Part shown: one piece after another, positions 20,352-22,662 of the stretch | How the letters are laid out: each line of letters starts with the position of its first letter | Position numbering within the stretch: the first letter of the stretch is position 1 | Source of the DNA: a virus | DNA: 22,662 bases | IMG/VR virus record: IMGVR_UViG_3300032116_001396 | Span: 1-22,662 of that record | Direction: 5' to 3' (one strand) | Position numbers and translations under genes: made by a program | Notes under the pieces: model-generated | What the model saw: only the letters and a program-made list of their open reading frames with translations | What the model was told of the DNA's origin: nothing | Databases searched by the model: none

Positions 20352-22187
20352 ATGATAAATATATTACCAAGTTTGAACAATTTTTCAAAGAGTTTAGAAG
20401 ATATTTCCGAGGGTTTTGATAAAAATTTATCTACGTCAAATGATTTGCCTTTCACTGACATATCACCACTATTGATACCTCCACCACCGGTTGAGGATGA
20501 ATCGGATATTTTTCCAAAAAAATTCAATAAATCGAAAAACGATATTGGTAAGAAAATAATAGATTTGCAGAAATCTATTGTCGAAAAATTAGATATAGGA
20601 AATGATTTGGTCAGAGAACAAAAACAGTCACTAAAACTTTCACAAAGCCAAAATACCATAATTTTACCCGATATATTAACAAATTTCGAAAACATACCTA
20701 CACCACAGCTTAATGAGTATAAAAAGGATTTTACAGAGAAAGAACAAAAGTTGTCGACTAATAATCTCATCCAAACAAATTTACCAATTCAAACTATTGA
20801 TTTACCTGAACTTGACAAGTTAAAGTTCAAAATCGATGTAGATAATTTACCGAAGATTGAAATTGATGATATTAAAGTTGGTTTTGATTTGAAGGAAACC
20901 AATCTATTGAAAATGTTTGAAGACAAAATAATTAAGATACCAATTAATTATGATTTCCCAAGATTTAATTTACCAAAATCTTTTGAAATGGATGTGTTTT
21001 ATAATTTTATGAATACATTACCAACAATTGGAAATCTACAAATAACATCACCAAAATTTGACTTGCCAAAATATGATGCAATAAATATACCAATAAATAC
21101 TGAAGTCGATTTTGTCAATATGCTGAATCGTAAGGATTTTTCGAATCTTATACAGAAAATAGATTATATAGAATCGAGAAATATATTGGAAAATACAGTC
21201 AAAAGAATCGGATATGAATATCCAAACCTTATCGACCCCATTGAACAATTGACAACCAAAATAAATGTTGACACTGAATACATAAATCCCTATACCAAAT
21301 TACCCGAAATTATTAATTCAAGAATACCATTAGGTTATGATATATCTACAAAACTTGATTTACCAAGTTTGCAAAGAATGACAATACCTGTAATACTAGA
21401 ACAGTTGGGTGAAAAATTTGATATCCCATCAAATGAAAATTATGAGAAAAAACTTAAAGTTAATTTCGAAACACAAAAACTTAATTTTCAAAACCTAGAC
21501 AACTTACTATCAGACTCAAAAAATATTCTAATAGACACTACATCTCAAAAGACACAATCATCTTCAGTAGCAATTCCGAAATCAATTTTGGAATTTCAAA
21601 ATAGGTTAAAAATGGATTTTGAAACTACCAACACAGTCAACCAAATAAACAAAAAAGAAGAATATGTAGTAAAAGATGGGTTTAACGAAACCATAAATAA
21701 TGTATCGAATTTTTTAGATACATTTATCAATAAGCTTGATAATTTGAATGATTTCGAACTTAATAACCCCTTTGAACAAATCACTCTCAAGTCAATTAAG
21801 AATGAAGAGAATTCTAAAGAATTGGTATCGAACGTAGACCTTTCGAAATTATCATCCATAAATAGGTCTTCGATACCATCAGTTATGATGTCAACTATGG
21901 ATTCAAAGCAATTCAATTCACTAATGGATACTTTAGAACAGAATTCAAAAGTAATTTCAGAAAACTTTAAACAAAACAGCACGGAAAAGGTCACTACAAA
22001 TTCTATGATTAATTTCAGTATACCAAATCAAACTGAAAATAAATCGAAGAGTGAAGATAAATTAGTAGAAATTATGTCAAGTCTAGATGATAAAATGACT
22101 ATCATGATTTCCGCCTTATCAAATATATCGACTTGGGTCAATGAAAATAGAACGACTTCAACTTCATTGAGACATTATAAACATTGA
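20352..22187 (+). CDS. 611-aa low-complexity protein rich in LPxL-type motifs, probable structural protein
   Basis: The start at ATG 20352 (MINILPSLNNFSKSLEDISE) is preferred over an upstream TTG at 20301, because the latter would place the TATATATAAC box inside the coding sequence. After a PLLIPPPPVEDESD segment the protein has many loosely repeated units of the form LPxLxxLxFxIDVDNLPKIEID, with Leu-Pro and Ile-Pro every 15-25 residues up to about 390. A Ser/Asn/Gln-rich region and C-terminal helices (SEDKLVEIMSSLDDKMTIMI) follow. It has no signal peptide, membrane helix or enzyme motif. The repeated, extended character suggests a fibrous or scaffold-like virion component. I cannot place it in a named family. 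Confidence 0.75.
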   Translation: MINILPSLNNFSKSLEDISEGFDKNLSTSNDLPFTDISPLLIPPPPVEDESDIFPKKFNKSKNDIGKKIIDLQKSIVEKLDIGNDLVREQKQSLKLSQSQNTIILPDILTNFENIPTPQLNEYKKDFTEKEQKLSTNNLIQTNLPIQTIDLPELDKLKFKIDVDNLPKIEIDDIKVGFDLKETNLLKMFEDKIIKIPINYDFPRFNLPKSFEMDVFYNFMNTLPTIGNLQITSPKFDLPKYDAINIPINTEVDFVNMLNRKDFSNLIQKIDYIESRNILENTVKRIGYEYPNLIDPIEQLTTKINVDTEYINPYTKLPEIINSRIPLGYDISTKLDLPSLQRMTIPVILEQLGEKFDIPSNENYEKKLKVNFETQKLNFQNLDNLLSDSKNILIDTTSQKTQSSSVAIPKSILEFQNRLKMDFETTNTVNQINKKEEYVVKDGFNETINNVSNFLDTFINKLDNLNDFELNNPFEQITLKSIKNEENSKELVSNVDLSKLSSINRSSIPSVMMSTMDSKQFNSLMDTLEQNSKVISENFKQNSTEKVTTNSMINFSIPNQTENKSKSEDKLVEIMSSLDDKMTIMISALSNISTWVNENRTTSTSLRHYKH

Positions 22188-22196
22188 TTTGAATTC

Positions 22197-22207
22197 TAAA
22201 TATAATA
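22197..22207 (+). promoter_or_regulatory. TAAATATAATA box before the last gene
   Basis: TAAATATAATA ends three bases before the ATG at 22211. It is a weaker match to the recurrent box and may instead be an A/T-rich translation-initiation region. Confidence 0.25.
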
Positions 22208-22210
22208 GTG

Positions 22211-22645
22211 ATGAACATTTTCAAAAAAATCTCTCTCTTCTTGACTTTTAGAACAATTCTAAAATCTATCAGTAGGGAGTTGGAGATCGAATATAATTGT
22301 CGAGTAGATAACATCTTCCGAATATATTCTGTGTTGAATATACCAGAAGAAATCTTTGAGGAGCCATATAATATCAGAAAATCGGACATTGATACGATCG
22401 CTAGGAATTATGTGACCGAATATCGTAGAAATATTTCCAATTTTTTGATATCCAAGGGATTGATGGAATTGTTCGATATATATGAAATTAGAAAAGTTGA
22501 TAAGTACAGTTATTTAATCATTTTCGGATTTTCTCTTTTCAATACGAGAAAAATTGCTAATAATATGATTACAACTCTAATATTCTCGATCCCAATTTTA
22601 ATTATTTCTATAATAGGTTGGGTACTCTATCAAACTTTAGTTTAA
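22211..22645 (+). CDS. Small protein with C-terminal membrane segments
   Basis: The 144-aa protein starts at ATG 22211, with a GTG codon just before it also in frame. Residues up to about 90 are helical and charged (SISRELEIEYNCRVDNIFRI, then YVTEYRRNISNFLISKGLME). A hydrophobic stretch (KYSYLIIFGFSLFNTRK) follows near 98-114, and a C-terminal membrane helix (LIFSIPILIISIIGWVLYQT) lies near 122-142. It is probably tail-anchored, facing the cytoplasm. TAAATATAATA lies just before the start. It follows the 611-aa gene by 23 bases and belongs to no family I know. Confidence 0.65.
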   Translation: MNIFKKISLFLTFRTILKSISRELEIEYNCRVDNIFRIYSVLNIPEEIFEEPYNIRKSDIDTIARNYVTEYRRNISNFLISKGLMELFDIYEIRKVDKYSYLIIFGFSLFNTRKIANNMITTLIFSIPILIISIIGWVLYQTLV

Positions 22646-22662
22646 ATTCTTATTATAAGACA

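Noticed and set aside
1-22662. tRNA genes, CRISPR arrays, insertion sequences and integrase
   Set aside because: No cloverleaf-like sequence, regularly spaced direct repeats, transposase or recombinase motif was found by reading both strands.

Overview
This window looks like part of the genome of a T4-like (Tevenvirinae-related) contractile-tailed myovirus. The phage is AT-rich and probably infects a member of the Bacteroidota. Seven products can be matched to T4 proteins by motifs and overall layout: head-completion nuclease gp4, late sigma factor gp55, tail sheath stabiliser gp15, clamp-loader ATPase gp44, baseplate wedge gp25, large terminase gp17 and tail sheath gp18. A possible small terminase (gp16) is weaker. 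The host assignment is inference. It rests on the low GC content, the near absence of Shine-Dalgarno sequences, a ClpS-like protein of the Bacteroidota type, and a signal peptide of flavobacterial style.

Layout. 1-164 holds the 5' end of a minus-strand gene cut by the window edge. 195-698 is the gp4-like nuclease. 676-1382 (minus) is a translationally coupled pair, the gp55-like sigma factor followed by a small membrane protein. 1495-3644 (minus) holds a 430-aa coiled-coil protein and the gp15-like protein. 3693-5721 (plus) is a tight run of gp44, gp25 and a cysteine-hydrolase-like protein, ended by a hairpin. 5751-7290 (minus) has a Gly/Gln-repeat acidic-tailed protein and a pair of spanin-like membrane/coiled-coil proteins. 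7359-7640 (plus) encodes ClpS. 7637-9775 (minus) is the large terminase, facing away from a possible small terminase (9822-10439, plus). 10423-12082 (minus) has three unassigned small genes, one with short Gly-aromatic repeats. 12220-15506 (plus) has a 912-aa protein with a Pro/Thr-rich linker and a coiled-coil protein. 15573-19499 (plus) is a sheath protein about twice the T4 length, followed by a terminator. 19560-20286 (minus) has two small overlapping genes. 20352-22645 (plus) has a large unassigned protein and a small membrane protein.

How the genes work together. Most belong to virion assembly: DNA packaging, head completion, tail sheath and baseplate. The gp55-like sigma factor probably drives them from TATATA(A/C) boxes that lie before nearly every transcription unit. 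In T4 the gp44 clamp loader also supports late transcription by loading the sliding clamp, so replication and late expression may be linked here too. The non-T4 cargo (ClpS, the cysteine-hydrolase-like protein, and several proteins sharing an N-terminal MK(Y/F)-type leader like T4 capsid-targeting sequences) is the most interesting content. No tRNA, CRISPR array, insertion sequence or integrase was seen, and no gene-free stretch exceeds about 140 bases.
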